This document shows positions 18,183 through 27,700 of a stretch of 64,000 nucleotides of DNA, piece after piece. The translations under genes were made by a program, and so were the position numbers. Origin of the DNA: an uncultured Bacteroidales bacterium (lineage in GTDB: Bacteria; Bacteroidota; Bacteroidia; Bacteroidales; Bacteroidaceae); NCBI GenBank assembly GCA_902789725.1, contig CADAPC010000001.1:94004-158003 (forward strand), in the 5' to 3' direction. A model generated the notes under the pieces. That model ran no database searches and had not been told where the DNA came from. It was given only the letters and a program-made list of their open reading frames with translations. Numbering within the stretch: the first letter of the stretch is position 1; each line of letters starts with the position of its first letter.

Positions 18183-20042
18183 TTACTTTTTCATGTCGTG
18201 GCCGAGGTAGAAACTCTGCTCAGGCGGTTGGTTGTAACCCACATTTTCGGTAGCCACGCTGAGTCGGTAGGGAATGTCGAACATGAGGCTTGGGAAGCGA
18301 TGAGGCGTGGGGAGCGTGGTGGAGTAGATGCGGAGGGTGGATTCCTTTCGGTTGCAGACAATGACCTCCTCTCGCCAGTCGCCCAAGATGTCGGTCGAGA
18401 GGCAGGGGTTTTGCTTGGTGCCGTTGTTGAACGTGCAACCTTCGGCGCGAAAATCCTTGAGGGTGTCGATTCGTTTTTCCTTCCAGTTCCATTTCAGCAC
18501 AGCGTGGCGGTCAAGGAGTTCGCGCAGTAGGTCGCCATCCCAATAGACGGCACTATTCTGAGGAAAAGCGATGTCGGGGTGGTGTAGTTGTCCTTTCACG
18601 TCGAAGTAGCCCCGCTGCGACGACGACCACATTTCCAGCCCGTAGTTGGTGGGGTCGATGTCGGCAGCCATCCCTCTTCCCACATCTTCGTTGCTGGGAA
18701 TCTGAAAGATGATTCGTCCAGTTTTTGCATCGCGGAAGTCGGAGCCGTCGCGTTTGTTTTCGTGCACGTCCCAAATTTGTAGCTGTGTGCTGTCGGGGTA
18801 GAATGCGAACTGGTGTATGGCATCGCCGTGCCCCATTCGGGTGGTGTAAAGCCCTGTGCCGTCGTTGTTCACCGCCATTGAGCCGTAGGTGATTTCGTCG
18901 CATCCGTCGCCATCCACATCGCCCACGCGGAGGTTGTGATTGCCTTGGCCCGAATAGCCAGAATGCTGCTGCGAGTCGAAGAGCCAGCGGAGCGTGAGGT
19001 CGGTGCCGTTCCAATCGTAGGCAGCCAGAAAGGTCTTGGTGTAGTAGCCTCGGCACATCACTGCCGAAGGGTGCTTGCCGTCGAGATAGGCGACAGCAGC
19101 GAGGAAGCGGTCGCAACGGTTGCCGTAATTGTCGCCCCAAGAAGACACGTTGCCGCGAGGTGGCTGGTAGTCAACCGTTTTGAGGGCGCGCCCTGTGAGT
19201 CCTTCGAAGACGGTGAGGTATTCAGGCCCGTCGAGGATGCGTCCCACAATGTTGCGCTGCTGGTGTTCTACCTTGCCGGGTATGGTGTTCTCAATTAAGC
19301 CCGTTTTCACCCAGTTAGCCTTGGGGTCACCGATTACGTTGCCATGCCCGTCTATGGTTCCGTCGGCTGTCTTGACGATAAGCTCTGAGCGTCCGTCACC
19401 ATCAAAATCATAAACGAGAAACTGCGTGTAGTGGGCACCGGCACGGATGTTGGGACCAAGATCGATGCGCCAAAGCTTGTTGCCTGCCAGTGTGTAGCAG
19501 TCGATGAGCACGTTGCCCGTATAGCCTTCGTGACTGTTATCGTGACTGTTGGAGGGATCCCATTTCAGGATGATTTCGTATTCGCCATCGCCATCTACAT
19601 CGCCCACGCTGGCATCGTTGGCCGAGTAGGAGTAGGCTCGTCCATCGGGGGTGGTGCCTCGTGGTGGCGTGTCGAGCTGAATGTCAATATAGTCTTTGAT
19701 GTCGGGCTTGTATTGAATCTGCCCGCTTGTGTTTTTGTTGGTCTTTGAGGTGGGGGCGACGCTGATGGTAGCGGGAATGGATGGTGCTAATGTCTTGAAG
19801 AAGGTAGAATTGTTTATTTTACTATGGTTCAGTTTTTTACCGTTGATGAAAACATCAAACGATTCAGCTTCTTCGCCCTCAAGCAGTCGCCAAGAGATGG
19901 CGAGGCTGTCACCCTCTCTGAGGCACACCAATCCGCGTCCCAGCTTTTCCTTCTGGATGTCGGGGGGGTATGCTGGTTGAGTCATAGCGAGGCTTGCAAG
20001 ATGGAGTCCGATGGCTGTGAGGAGTGTTCGTGTCGAAATCAT
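18183..20042 (-). CDS. Rhamnogalacturonan lyase, PL11 family
   Basis: A signal peptide (about 1-21) is followed by a fibronectin-like N-terminal segment and an eight-bladed propeller. The propeller has repeated calcium-type DxDGDGxxE/D motifs: GDVDGDGEYEI, YDFDGDGRSEL and GDVDGDGCDEI. This is the PL11 rhamnogalacturonan I endo/exolyase fold, which cleaves the pectin backbone by beta-elimination. The 619-aa length fits. It probably acts in the periplasm or at the cell surface. No SusC/D pair or other pectinases are adjacent, so it is not in an obvious polysaccharide utilisation locus. A lipoprotein gene lies 45 bases upstream. Confidence 0.9.
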   Translation of the reverse strand: MISTRTLLTAIGLHLASLAMTQPAYPPDIQKEKLGRGLVCLREGDSLAISWRLLEGEEAESFDVFINGKKLNHSKINNSTFFKTLAPSIPATISVAPTSKTNKNTSGQIQYKPDIKDYIDIQLDTPPRGTTPDGRAYSYSANDASVGDVDGDGEYEIILKWDPSNSHDNSHEGYTGNVLIDCYTLAGNKLWRIDLGPNIRAGAHYTQFLVYDFDGDGRSELIVKTADGTIDGHGNVIGDPKANWVKTGLIENTIPGKVEHQQRNIVGRILDGPEYLTVFEGLTGRALKTVDYQPPRGNVSSWGDNYGNRCDRFLAAVAYLDGKHPSAVMCRGYYTKTFLAAYDWNGTDLTLRWLFDSQQHSGYSGQGNHNLRVGDVDGDGCDEITYGSMAVNNDGTGLYTTRMGHGDAIHQFAFYPDSTQLQIWDVHENKRDGSDFRDAKTGRIIFQIPSNEDVGRGMAADIDPTNYGLEMWSSSQRGYFDVKGQLHHPDIAFPQNSAVYWDGDLLRELLDRHAVLKWNWKEKRIDTLKDFRAEGCTFNNGTKQNPCLSTDILGDWREEVIVCNRKESTLRIYSTTLPTPHRFPSLMFDIPYRLSVATENVGYNQPPEQSFYLGHDMKK

Positions 20043-20087
20043 GTTAGTTAGTCTTTTTTTGTTGATGCTGATGCCCCAAGTATGCGC

Positions 20088-20561
20088 TTATTTCACCTCA
20101 ATTTTGCTGTTGAACATTTGTCCCTTGTAAGTGTAGTTCCACAGTGAAATGTGCACCGTGAAGGGGTCGAGGTCGATGCTGTCGGGGTTGCTGATGCCCA
20201 AGCTGTCGAAGAGTTGCAGATTGGCTGCATAAAGTTCTTGCTTCACAAGGCTGAGGCTGAGCGATGTGGGCGATTTGCTCAGGAAGGTCTGTAAGGCCAG
20301 TCGGTCGCATTCTTCAATGGCATACTCCATGAGTCCTTGATTGGTCTTGGCCGATTCCTTGTAGGTGTAGGCCACGTACTGCGAGGCCACTAAGTAATTG
20401 CCCAGGATGGTATCGTATTTCACATCAAGTGTGTCGGTGTATGAGATGCTGTCGCCCGACACATAGTAGGTGCAGGTGGCTTCGTGCTTGGTGTCGGAGC
20501 AGGCAGAGATGCCGAAGGCGAAAGTAGCTGTGGCTGCGAGGATGAAAATGATTTTTTTCAT
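20088..20561 (-). CDS. Putative lipoprotein of unknown function, 157 aa
   Basis: The N-terminus is a lipoprotein signal with lipobox FGISAC (Cys21). The mature part is polar and beta/alpha mixed with many Tyr, Ser and Asp residues; no family was recognised. It lies 45 bases upstream of the PL11 gene on the same strand and may be cotranscribed with it, placing it in the envelope. A FKBP-type or DUF4827-like relationship was considered but cannot be shown by eye. Confidence 0.75.
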   Translation of the reverse strand: MKKIIFILAATATFAFGISACSDTKHEATCTYYVSGDSISYTDTLDVKYDTILGNYLVASQYVAYTYKESAKTNQGLMEYAIEECDRLALQTFLSKSPTSLSLSLVKQELYAANLQLFDSLGISNPDSIDLDPFTVHISLWNYTYKGQMFNSKIEVK

Positions 20562-20616
20562 GTTGTGAGTGTGTAAGTTAGAACTTTTTTTTGATTAAAT
20601 TATGGTTGTTTGTATC

Positions 20617-20634
20617 AATTCATTGTGATGAATT
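20617..20634. repeat. Short palindrome between AraC and lipoprotein genes
   Basis: Arms AATTCAT (20617-20623) and ATGAATT (20628-20634) flank TGTG. It may be an operator or a weak transcript-end hairpin. Confidence 0.35.
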
Positions 20635-20668
20635 TGTGAATAAAGTGTAAAGCAGGGGGGCTGTAAGC

Positions 20669-21613
20669 CTAACCCATATTGAGTATGTGGTTGATGCCTC
20701 GCTGCACAATGTCCGTGAATTTCTCATCGTCTTCTTCTTGCTGTTCAATTTTTCCTTTTCTGAATTCGAGCGGACTCAACTTGGTAAGGTTTTTGAACCA
20801 CTTGCCGAAGTAGCTCTGATTGGGAAAGCACAGCGTGTCGGACACCTCCTTGATGGTCATGTTTGAATTTTTGAGCAGGTTGCGTGCATCGACCAGTAGC
20901 GCTGTGGCAATCCACTGGCTGGGCGACTTGCCCGAGCGTTCCTTCACGATGGTGCTGAAATATCGGGTCGTGAGGAACTGCTGTTCGGCATAGTAGCCCA
21001 CTTCGTGCTGTGCGCGGTAGTTTCGGTAGAGCTGCGAGACGAATTTCTGCAGCACTTCGTCCTTGCGTGTGAGTGCCTCCTTGTCGGCTGTGATGTGTGT
21101 GTAGCATTGCAGCACTTCGAGCATGAGCGCATAGCTGAGCAGTTCGGTCTGTTTGTTGATGATTTCGATGATGGGTCGTTTTGTTTCATTTTTCAATTTT
21201 CCCCTTTCGTCGCGTTCTTTCTTGAAGACGAATTTTAGCAGGTTGATGTATTGCTGGAAAGAGGTGTACTGTTCGTCCGTTATAACCTGGTGGGGGTCTT
21301 GTTTTATGGCGAACAGGGCATTGAAATTGGATATGTTGTAGAGCATGGGCTGAATCATTTCCAGATTGGCCCCGATGAGTATGCCGCGCAGGTTGTCGGA
21401 ATGGTGAAGTATGTGGAGCGCGCTGTAGGAGAAATAGACGATGAGGGAGTTTTTCTGCAGATGGTACTCCGCTTCGTCGATGGTGAGGTCCACGTTGCCA
21501 TCCGTGCAGATAAATAATCCCGTTTTTGTAAGTTTGACGGCTTCCTTTTCTGCGTTGAGAATATTTACTTCTCCCCCCGTCAATTCTTTGATTGTAACCT
21601 TTTCTTCTTTCAT
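20669..21613 (-). CDS. AraC-family regulator divergent from the RND efflux operon
   Basis: The chosen start is ATG 21613 (MKEEKVTIKEL), 314 aa. The N-terminal half resembles a cupin-type sensor (GLFICTDGNVDLTIDEAEYHL, about 33-55). The C-terminal ~100 residues are an AraC double HTH, including TTRYFSTIVKERSGKSPSQWI and the second-helix signature TLCFPNQSYFGKWFKNLTKLSP. It is divergent from the RND adaptor gene with 176 bases between starts, so regulation of that efflux operon is a reasonable inference. An acidic/charged C-terminal extension (EQQEEDDEKF) is present. Confidence 0.9.
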   Translation of the reverse strand: MKEEKVTIKELTGGEVNILNAEKEAVKLTKTGLFICTDGNVDLTIDEAEYHLQKNSLIVYFSYSALHILHHSDNLRGILIGANLEMIQPMLYNISNFNALFAIKQDPHQVITDEQYTSFQQYINLLKFVFKKERDERGKLKNETKRPIIEIINKQTELLSYALMLEVLQCYTHITADKEALTRKDEVLQKFVSQLYRNYRAQHEVGYYAEQQFLTTRYFSTIVKERSGKSPSQWIATALLVDARNLLKNSNMTIKEVSDTLCFPNQSYFGKWFKNLTKLSPLEFRKGKIEQQEEDDEKFTDIVQRGINHILNMG

Positions 21614-21748
21614 AAACTTTGAATTTGACCACAAAATAACTACAAATTCGCCACATATCCAACTAAAAAACGAACTATTTCATGTTTTTATCAACAAATG
21701 GGACAAAAATATAGCCAATTACACTAAATGAGTTCAATAAAAAAGCCG

Positions 21749-21756
21749 TAAATTTG
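21749..21756 (+). promoter_or_regulatory. -7 box of the RND efflux operon
   Basis: TAAATTTG matches TAnnTTTG, 33 bases upstream of the adaptor start. The -33 region is poor, which would fit an activator-dependent promoter. Confidence 0.6.
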
Positions 21757-21789
21757 CATCCGATTTTAGATTAGTAATGCAGAAAGAAC

Positions 21790-22863
21790 ATGAAAACTAT
21801 CCATTTATTTTTTATGAGTTGCCTGTTAGCGGCAGGGTTCACTTCATGCCATCATGAGCCGTCGGCACAACAGAAAGACAAGATTGTCGATGTGGCGGTG
21901 GTGAAGAGCGTGAACGAGATGGATGCCACCACGTTTACGGGGCGCACCAAGTCGGCGTCGGAAGTGAACTTGGCTTTTCGGGTAGCGGGCCAGATTGCCC
22001 GTGTGCTTGTGGAGGAGGGCGACTATGTGAAACAGGGCCAGGTGGTGGCGGTGATGGACAGCCGCGACTACGAGGTGCAGTTGGCTGCCACTCAGGCAGA
22101 GTATGAGCAGGTGAAGGCCGATGCCGAGCGTGTGATGGCTCTGTATGCCGAGGGCAACACCACGGCGAGCAACAACGACAAGGCGCGCTATGGCTTGCAG
22201 CAAATGGAGCAGAAACTGGCCAACCACAAGAATCAGCTGGCCGACACGCAGTTGCGCAGCACGGTGAATGGGTATGTGCAGACGAAATTTCATGAGAGCG
22301 GCGAAACGGTGGGAGCCGGTATGCCCGTGCTGTGTGTGGTGGGCAACCGCGACACGGAGGTGGAAATCAACATCAGCGCATCGGACTTTGCCAACATTGA
22401 GCGTTTCACCGGTTTCAGCTGCAAGTTCGACGTAACGGGCGAAGAAGCCTTCCCCCTGCAGATTGTGCGTGTGAGCCAGGAAGCCAATTCATCCCAGCTC
22501 TACAAGGTGAGGCTGAAGTTCCTGAGCATGCCCAGCCACAAGATGATTACCCCTGGCATGACTACGATGGTGTATGCCGAGCGTTCGCACACCGAGTGGG
22601 ACGGCATGGTGAAGGTGCCCTCGTCGGCCGTGTTGAATGCCGACGGGCGCACGCAGGTATTTGTCTATAACGAGCAGAGCGGCACGGTGAAGAGCCGCCC
22701 TGTGGTGGTGACCTCTGTGAATCGCGACGGCACCATGCTGGTGAGCCAGGGGCTGCAGAGGGGCGAAAAGATTGTGGCATCGGGCGTTCACCACTTGGGC
22801 GACGGCGAAAAGGTGCGTGTGCTGCAAAAGCCTGCGGCGTCGAATGTGGGAGGGCTTTTGTGA
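21790..22863 (+). CDS. RND efflux periplasmic adaptor (membrane fusion lipoprotein)
   Basis: A lipoprotein signal with lipobox FTSC (Cys20) anchors this 357-aa protein to a membrane. It contains the barrel-sandwich motif AFRVAGQIARVLVEEGDYVKQGQ (biotinyl-lipoyl-like, about 67-90), an alpha-hairpin (95-155) and a beta-barrel with VKVPSSAVLNADGRTQVFV. It would connect the inner-membrane pump and the TolC-like channel encoded downstream. The pump starts 57 bases after its stop. GC at third positions is high compared with flanking genes. Confidence 0.93.
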   Translation: MKTIHLFFMSCLLAAGFTSCHHEPSAQQKDKIVDVAVVKSVNEMDATTFTGRTKSASEVNLAFRVAGQIARVLVEEGDYVKQGQVVAVMDSRDYEVQLAATQAEYEQVKADAERVMALYAEGNTTASNNDKARYGLQQMEQKLANHKNQLADTQLRSTVNGYVQTKFHESGETVGAGMPVLCVVGNRDTEVEINISASDFANIERFTGFSCKFDVTGEEAFPLQIVRVSQEANSSQLYKVRLKFLSMPSHKMITPGMTTMVYAERSHTEWDGMVKVPSSAVLNADGRTQVFVYNEQSGTVKSRPVVVTSVNRDGTMLVSQGLQRGEKIVASGVHHLGDGEKVRVLQKPAASNVGGLL

Positions 22864-22920
22864 GCCGACATTGTAAGACGAGGCATCTTTTTTTTGTGAA
22901 ACTTAAAAACCGACAGCCAA

Positions 22921-25900
22921 ATGAATTTCAGTAAATGGGCATTAGATAACAGCAAACTCATCAATTTCTTTGTGGTGATTCTGGTGGTGGGCGGCATTCT
23001 CTCCTACGGGTCGATGTCGAAATTGGAGGACCCCGCCATCAAGGTGAAGCAAGCCATGGTGGTGACCACCTATCCAGGCGCGTCAGCCCACCAGGTGGAG
23101 CTGGAGGTGACCGACCCGTTGGAGAAGAGCATCGGCGAGATGACCACCCTCAACAACATCCAATCCAGCAGTTTTTCCGACCTGAGCCTCATTACCGTGG
23201 AGTTGCAAACCACTGTGCCTGACAAGCAGGTGGAGCAGCAGTGGGACATACTGCGGCGCAAGGTGGCCAACGCACAGAGCAGTCTGCCGCAGGGTGCCTC
23301 AGCCTCGCAGGTGCGCGATGATTTTGGCGAGGTGTTTGGCATGTTCTATGCGCTGAAGGGCGATGGACAGAGCGACAAGGACCTGAACGACTATGCCGAA
23401 CTCATCAAGCGCGCCGTGAGCGACATTGACGGAGTGAGCCGTGTGGAGATTTATGGCAAGCGCAACCAATGCATCAACATCGAGCTGCGCGAGGACAAGA
23501 TGGCCAACCTGGGCGTGATGCCTACGGAGGTGATACAGACGCTCAACAACCAGAACAAGACGAGCTATGCTGGCTATTACGACAATGGCAATAGGCGCAT
23601 TCGCGTGACGGTGGACGACAAGTTCGACAATGTGGACGACATTGCCAACATGCTCATTCAGGGTCACGACGACGACCAGCTGCGCATCAAGGACATCGCC
23701 ACGGTGGTGAAGACCTACGAGGCCACCACGCGCAACAAGATGATGTGCGACGGCGTGCAAGCCTTGGGCATCAGCATAGCCTGTTCGTCCGATTTCGACA
23801 TTCTGCAGGTGGGCGCAAAGGTGGAGGATGCCGTTGAGCGCATACAGCAGAGGTTTCCCGCTGGCATCGAATGCCAGAAGGTGTTTTTCCAGCCCGAGCG
23901 AGTGAGCAACGCCCTCAACACCTTCCTCATCAACCTGCTGGAGTCGGTGGCCATTGTGGTGCTGCTGCTGGTCTTTTTCATGGGGTGGCGCAGTGGCTAC
24001 ATCATTGGCTGCAGCTTGGTGGTGATTGTGTTTGGCTCGTTCTTGGTGCTGAAAGGCTTCAACGGCACGCTGCAACGTGTGTCGCTCGCCTCCTTCATTC
24101 TGGCTATGGGCATGCTGGTCGATAACGCCATCGTGATTGTCGATGGCATCTTGGTCGATATCAAGCAGGGCAAGTCGCGCCAGGAAGCCCTCACCTCCAT
24201 TGGGCAGAAGACGGCCATGCCCCTGCTGGGTGCCACGCTGATAGCCATTCTGGCCTTCCTGCCCATCTTCATGAGCCCCGACACGGCTGGCGTGTATGTG
24301 CGCGACCTCTTCATCGTCATCGCCGTCAGCCTGTTGCTGAGCTGGATTTTGGCCCTGGTGCATGTGCCCGTGATGAGCAACCGCATGTTCAAGCACCTTG
24401 CCACCTCCAGCCAAGAGGATGGGGGAGAGGAGCAGCTCTACAAGGGCAAAGCCTACGATGTGCTGGAGGGGGTGCTGAAATTTGGACTGAAACATCGCAA
24501 GACAACCATCGCCTTGGCTGTGGTGCTGCTGGCCTTCAGCGCATTCTGCTACCAGTTCCTCAACCAGGCCTTCTTCCCCGATATGGAATACGACCAGCTG
24601 TACATGGAGTACAAGCTGCCGGAAGGATATAATTCCACCGAGACGGAACGCGATTTGGAGCAGATACGCGAGCGGCTCATGCAGAAGGACTACATCGCCC
24701 ACATCACTACCTCGGTGGGTGGCACTCCCTCGCGCTACAACCTGGTGCGCTCCATTGCCATGCCCTCTTTGGCTTACGGAGAGCTGATTATCGACTTCAC
24801 TTCGCCGCAGGCCTTGGTGGAGCACATCGACTCGCTGCAGCAGGAGATTTCCGACTTGTACCCCGATGCTTACGTCAAGTTCAAGCGCTACAATCTCATG
24901 TTCAAGAAATATCCCATCGAGGCTTGTTTTCACGGGCCCGACCCTGCCGTGCTGCACCAGTTGGCCGATTCGGCTCGCGCCATTGTGGAAGCGTCGGACA
25001 AGGTGTATCTTGCCACCTCCGACTGGGAGCCGCAGGTGCCCGTGCTGAACATCGACTACGACCAGGCTTCGGCTCGCAACAGCGGGCTTACGCGCAGCGA
25101 CGTGGCCCTTTCGATGATGGCCTACACGGGCGGAGTACCCATCGGCACATTCTACGATGGCATCAACCCCGAAAACATCTACGTGAAGTGCACCGACGAG
25201 AACGGGGCGAATGTGGAGAACCTGGAGAACGCCCGCGTGTTTGGTGTGCTGCCCAATGTGGGTCAATTCCTCAATCGCTCCACCATGCAGAAGCTGATGG
25301 CGGGCACGGTGACGCGCGAGCAAGTGATAGAGAACCTCATACAAACCACCCCCCTGAAGCAGGTGTCGCACGGGCTTGACATCAAGTGGGAGGAACCCGT
25401 GGTGATGCGCTACAACGGACAGCGCACCCAGCGTCTGCAGTGCTCTCCCCGTCCGGGTGTGGGCACCGAGGCTGCACGCCGAGCCATTGCCGAGCAGATA
25501 GAGAAAATCACGTTGCCCGAGGGCTACTCGCTTTCGTGGGAGGGCGAGAAGAAAGCCAGCGACCAGTCGATGAAGTACCTCTTCAATGGCTTCCCCATCT
25601 GCATCGTGGCCATGATTCTCATCCTGGTCATGCTCTTCAAGGACTACAAAAAGCCAGCCATCATCTTCTGCTGCATCCCCCTGGTGATTATAGGCGTCAT
25701 CCCCGTGGTAATGCTCACCGGCAAGCCCTTCGGCTTCGTGGCCATAGTGGGTGTGCTGGGCTTGATAGGCATGATGATCAAGAACGGCATTGTGCTGATG
25801 GACGAAATCAACCTGGAAATCTCCCAAGGAGCCGATCCCCACACGGCGCTCATACAAAGCTCCAAGTCCCGTTTGCGCCCCGTCATGATGGCCAGCCTCA

Positions 25901-26046
25901 CCACCATCCTGGGCATGATTCCGCTGGTCCCCGACGCCATGTTTGGCTCGCTGGCCGTCACCATCATGGGAGGGCTGTTCATGGGCACGCTCATCACGCT
26001 CATCTTCATCCCGGTGCTTTATGCCATGTTCTTTAAGGTAAAATAA
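22921..26046 (+). CDS. RND-family multidrug/solute efflux pump (HAE-type), 1041 aa
   Basis: This is an AcrB/MexB-like inner-membrane proton antiporter with TM1 at about 13-30, two large periplasmic loops and about 12 membrane helices in total. The proton-relay helix 4 reads GMLVDNAIVIVD: the first Asp is D401, but Asn402 replaces the second Asp of AcrB. The helix-10 lysine is present in GMMIKNGIVLMDEI. Drug specificity cannot be deduced. It is the second gene of the adaptor-pump-channel operon. Confidence 0.95.
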   Translation: MNFSKWALDNSKLINFFVVILVVGGILSYGSMSKLEDPAIKVKQAMVVTTYPGASAHQVELEVTDPLEKSIGEMTTLNNIQSSSFSDLSLITVELQTTVPDKQVEQQWDILRRKVANAQSSLPQGASASQVRDDFGEVFGMFYALKGDGQSDKDLNDYAELIKRAVSDIDGVSRVEIYGKRNQCINIELREDKMANLGVMPTEVIQTLNNQNKTSYAGYYDNGNRRIRVTVDDKFDNVDDIANMLIQGHDDDQLRIKDIATVVKTYEATTRNKMMCDGVQALGISIACSSDFDILQVGAKVEDAVERIQQRFPAGIECQKVFFQPERVSNALNTFLINLLESVAIVVLLLVFFMGWRSGYIIGCSLVVIVFGSFLVLKGFNGTLQRVSLASFILAMGMLVDNAIVIVDGILVDIKQGKSRQEALTSIGQKTAMPLLGATLIAILAFLPIFMSPDTAGVYVRDLFIVIAVSLLLSWILALVHVPVMSNRMFKHLATSSQEDGGEEQLYKGKAYDVLEGVLKFGLKHRKTTIALAVVLLAFSAFCYQFLNQAFFPDMEYDQLYMEYKLPEGYNSTETERDLEQIRERLMQKDYIAHITTSVGGTPSRYNLVRSIAMPSLAYGELIIDFTSPQALVEHIDSLQQEISDLYPDAYVKFKRYNLMFKKYPIEACFHGPDPAVLHQLADSARAIVEASDKVYLATSDWEPQVPVLNIDYDQASARNSGLTRSDVALSMMAYTGGVPIGTFYDGINPENIYVKCTDENGANVENLENARVFGVLPNVGQFLNRSTMQKLMAGTVTREQVIENLIQTTPLKQVSHGLDIKWEEPVVMRYNGQRTQRLQCSPRPGVGTEAARRAIAEQIEKITLPEGYSLSWEGEKKASDQSMKYLFNGFPICIVAMILILVMLFKDYKKPAIIFCCIPLVIIGVIPVVMLTGKPFGFVAIVGVLGLIGMMIKNGIVLMDEINLEISQGADPHTALIQSSKSRLRPVMMASLTTILGMIPLVPDAMFGSLAVTIMGGLFMGTLITLIFIPVLYAMFFKVK

Positions 26047-26196
26047 ATCAGCTTCGTTTACGCTTCGTGTGGGAAGAAAATTTGGCGAACATGAATCGCA
26101 CGAACCTTTAGCTTGACGTAGTCAATCTCAACGAATTCAACGAGAAAGGAGGACTCCGCGGGCTGATGAAGAAAGAATAATGTGTAAAAAAGAAAT

Positions 26197-26241
26197 ATGA
26201 ACAAAATAACTTACAAAAGCGATTGCTTTTTTCTGACATGA
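26197..26241 (+). CDS. Possible 14-codon leader peptide overlapping the channel gene start
   Basis: ATG at 26197 opens a 14-codon frame (MNKITYKSDCFFLT) whose TGA overlaps the TolC-like ATG in an ATGA. This could give translational coupling. It may equally be chance, as no family supports it. Confidence 0.25.
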   Translation: MNKITYKSDCFFLT

Positions 26242-27650
26242 AGACATATCTCATACTCATCGGGGCGTTTCTCCTGAGCCTGAACAGGGTGTACGCTCAG
26301 CCGCAAACACTCACCCTGCAGGAATGTCTGCACCGGGCGTTGGAGGAGAACAAGTCGCTCTCGTCGGCCAAGAAAACGCTGGAAAAGACGCAGTTCGACA
26401 TGAAGACCTACAAGGCCAATTTCTTCCCCCAGCTCAATGTGGTGGCACTCGACCTATACAGCACGGTGAACGGACAGTTCACCCTCGACGGTGGACATCT
26501 GCCCATTTACAATTTCGATGCCGCCACCGGCAAGTACGTGCCCAACGTGACGAAGCAGGCCGACGGCACAGTGCAGCTCAACCAGTATGCCGACTTCCCC
26601 TCGCAGTCGATGAAGCTGAAGCTGAGCAATTTTTTTGCGGGAGGCTTGTCGGTGATGGAGCCGCTCTATTCGGGCGGGAAAATCTCCACGGCCTACAAGA
26701 TGTCGAAATTGGGGGTGAACCTGGCCACCGAGAAGCTGAGGCTGACGGAGTCGGAAGTGATTCAGCGCACACACGAAGCCTACTACCTGACTCTCAAGGC
26801 CAAGGAACTGGCTGGTGTGGCACGCTCTTACAAAGCCTTGCTCGACGAGCTGAAGAAGAACGTGGAGGGTGCTTTCCGTCATGGGATGAGCACGCGCAAC
26901 GACCTCATGAAGGTGCAGGTGAAGCTGAACGAAGCCGAGTTCTCCATTCAGAAGGCCGACAACGCCCACCGGCTGGCCCGAATGAACCTTTGCCACATTG
27001 TCGGATTCCCACTCGACAAAGAGATTGAGGTGGTGGAGCCAGCTGCCGACCACGCCCAGCCCAGCCTTCTTGCCAAAGGAGCGGAGCAGGGCATAGAGTC
27101 GCGGCCTGAATATGCTATGCTGAACAGCAAGACCGAGCTGGCCCGCCAACAGGTGAAGCTGACGCGGAGCGACTATTTGCCTAATGTGATGGCGGGTGCG
27201 GCTGTGGCCTACGCCAACGGAGCGGAGCTGGGCGGAAAGCACCTGCTGGACAACACCTCCGTGTCGGTGGGGGTGGTGGTGAAAATACCCATCGACCTTT
27301 TCGGAGGGGCCACCAACAAGATTCGCTCTGCCAAAACTGCCTACCAGATTGCGCAGCTGGAGCAGCAGGACCTGAACGACCAGATGCGGCTGGAACTGGC
27401 TCAATGCCAGAATCTCTGCGAGGAAGCGCAAACCGAACTGCAGCTGTGTGAAGTGGCTCTCAGCCAGGCCGCCGAAAACATGCGCCTGTCCAAGCAGCAA
27501 TACGAGGTGGGCCTGGAGCCGCTGGCCGACTACTTGGAGACACAGGCCCTTTGGCAGCAATGTAGCGCCAATTTGGTGAACGCGCGTTGCCAATTGCAGC
27601 TGGCGCATGTGAAACTGCTGAAGGCTTCGGGACAGCTGCGCGGAGAATGA
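26238..27650 (+). CDS. TolC-like outer-membrane efflux channel, 470 aa
   Basis: Start is placed at ATG 26238 so that the signal peptide MKTYLILIGAFLLSLNRVYAQ begins the protein. Two outer-membrane efflux protein repeats follow: TLQECLHRALEENKSLSSA...KTLEKTQFD, and later SKTELARQQVKLTRSDYLPNV and QQYEVGLEPLADYLETQALWQQ, both rich in long coiled helices. It completes the tripartite RND exporter. The 191-base gap after the pump holds a possible leader ORF but no terminator, so cotranscription is likely. Confidence 0.93.
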   Translation: MKTYLILIGAFLLSLNRVYAQPQTLTLQECLHRALEENKSLSSAKKTLEKTQFDMKTYKANFFPQLNVVALDLYSTVNGQFTLDGGHLPIYNFDAATGKYVPNVTKQADGTVQLNQYADFPSQSMKLKLSNFFAGGLSVMEPLYSGGKISTAYKMSKLGVNLATEKLRLTESEVIQRTHEAYYLTLKAKELAGVARSYKALLDELKKNVEGAFRHGMSTRNDLMKVQVKLNEAEFSIQKADNAHRLARMNLCHIVGFPLDKEIEVVEPAADHAQPSLLAKGAEQGIESRPEYAMLNSKTELARQQVKLTRSDYLPNVMAGAAVAYANGAELGGKHLLDNTSVSVGVVVKIPIDLFGGATNKIRSAKTAYQIAQLEQQDLNDQMRLELAQCQNLCEEAQTELQLCEVALSQAAENMRLSKQQYEVGLEPLADYLETQALWQQCSANLVNARCQLQLAHVKLLKASGQLRGE

Positions 27651-27700
27651 CCTCCCCTCAACACGGCATTATAAGCAACTGAACAAATTAAATTTATGAT

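Noticed and set aside
23299..25857. Open frame of 852 codons opposite the RND pump
   Set aside because: It is a mirror of the GC-rich codon bias of the pump gene; the product is His/Leu-rich with no recognisable domain, while the opposite strand encodes a complete pump.
26454..27608. Open frame of 384 codons opposite the TolC-like gene
   Set aside because: Antisense to a well-supported gene in a GC-rich area; no signal, motif or plausible composition.
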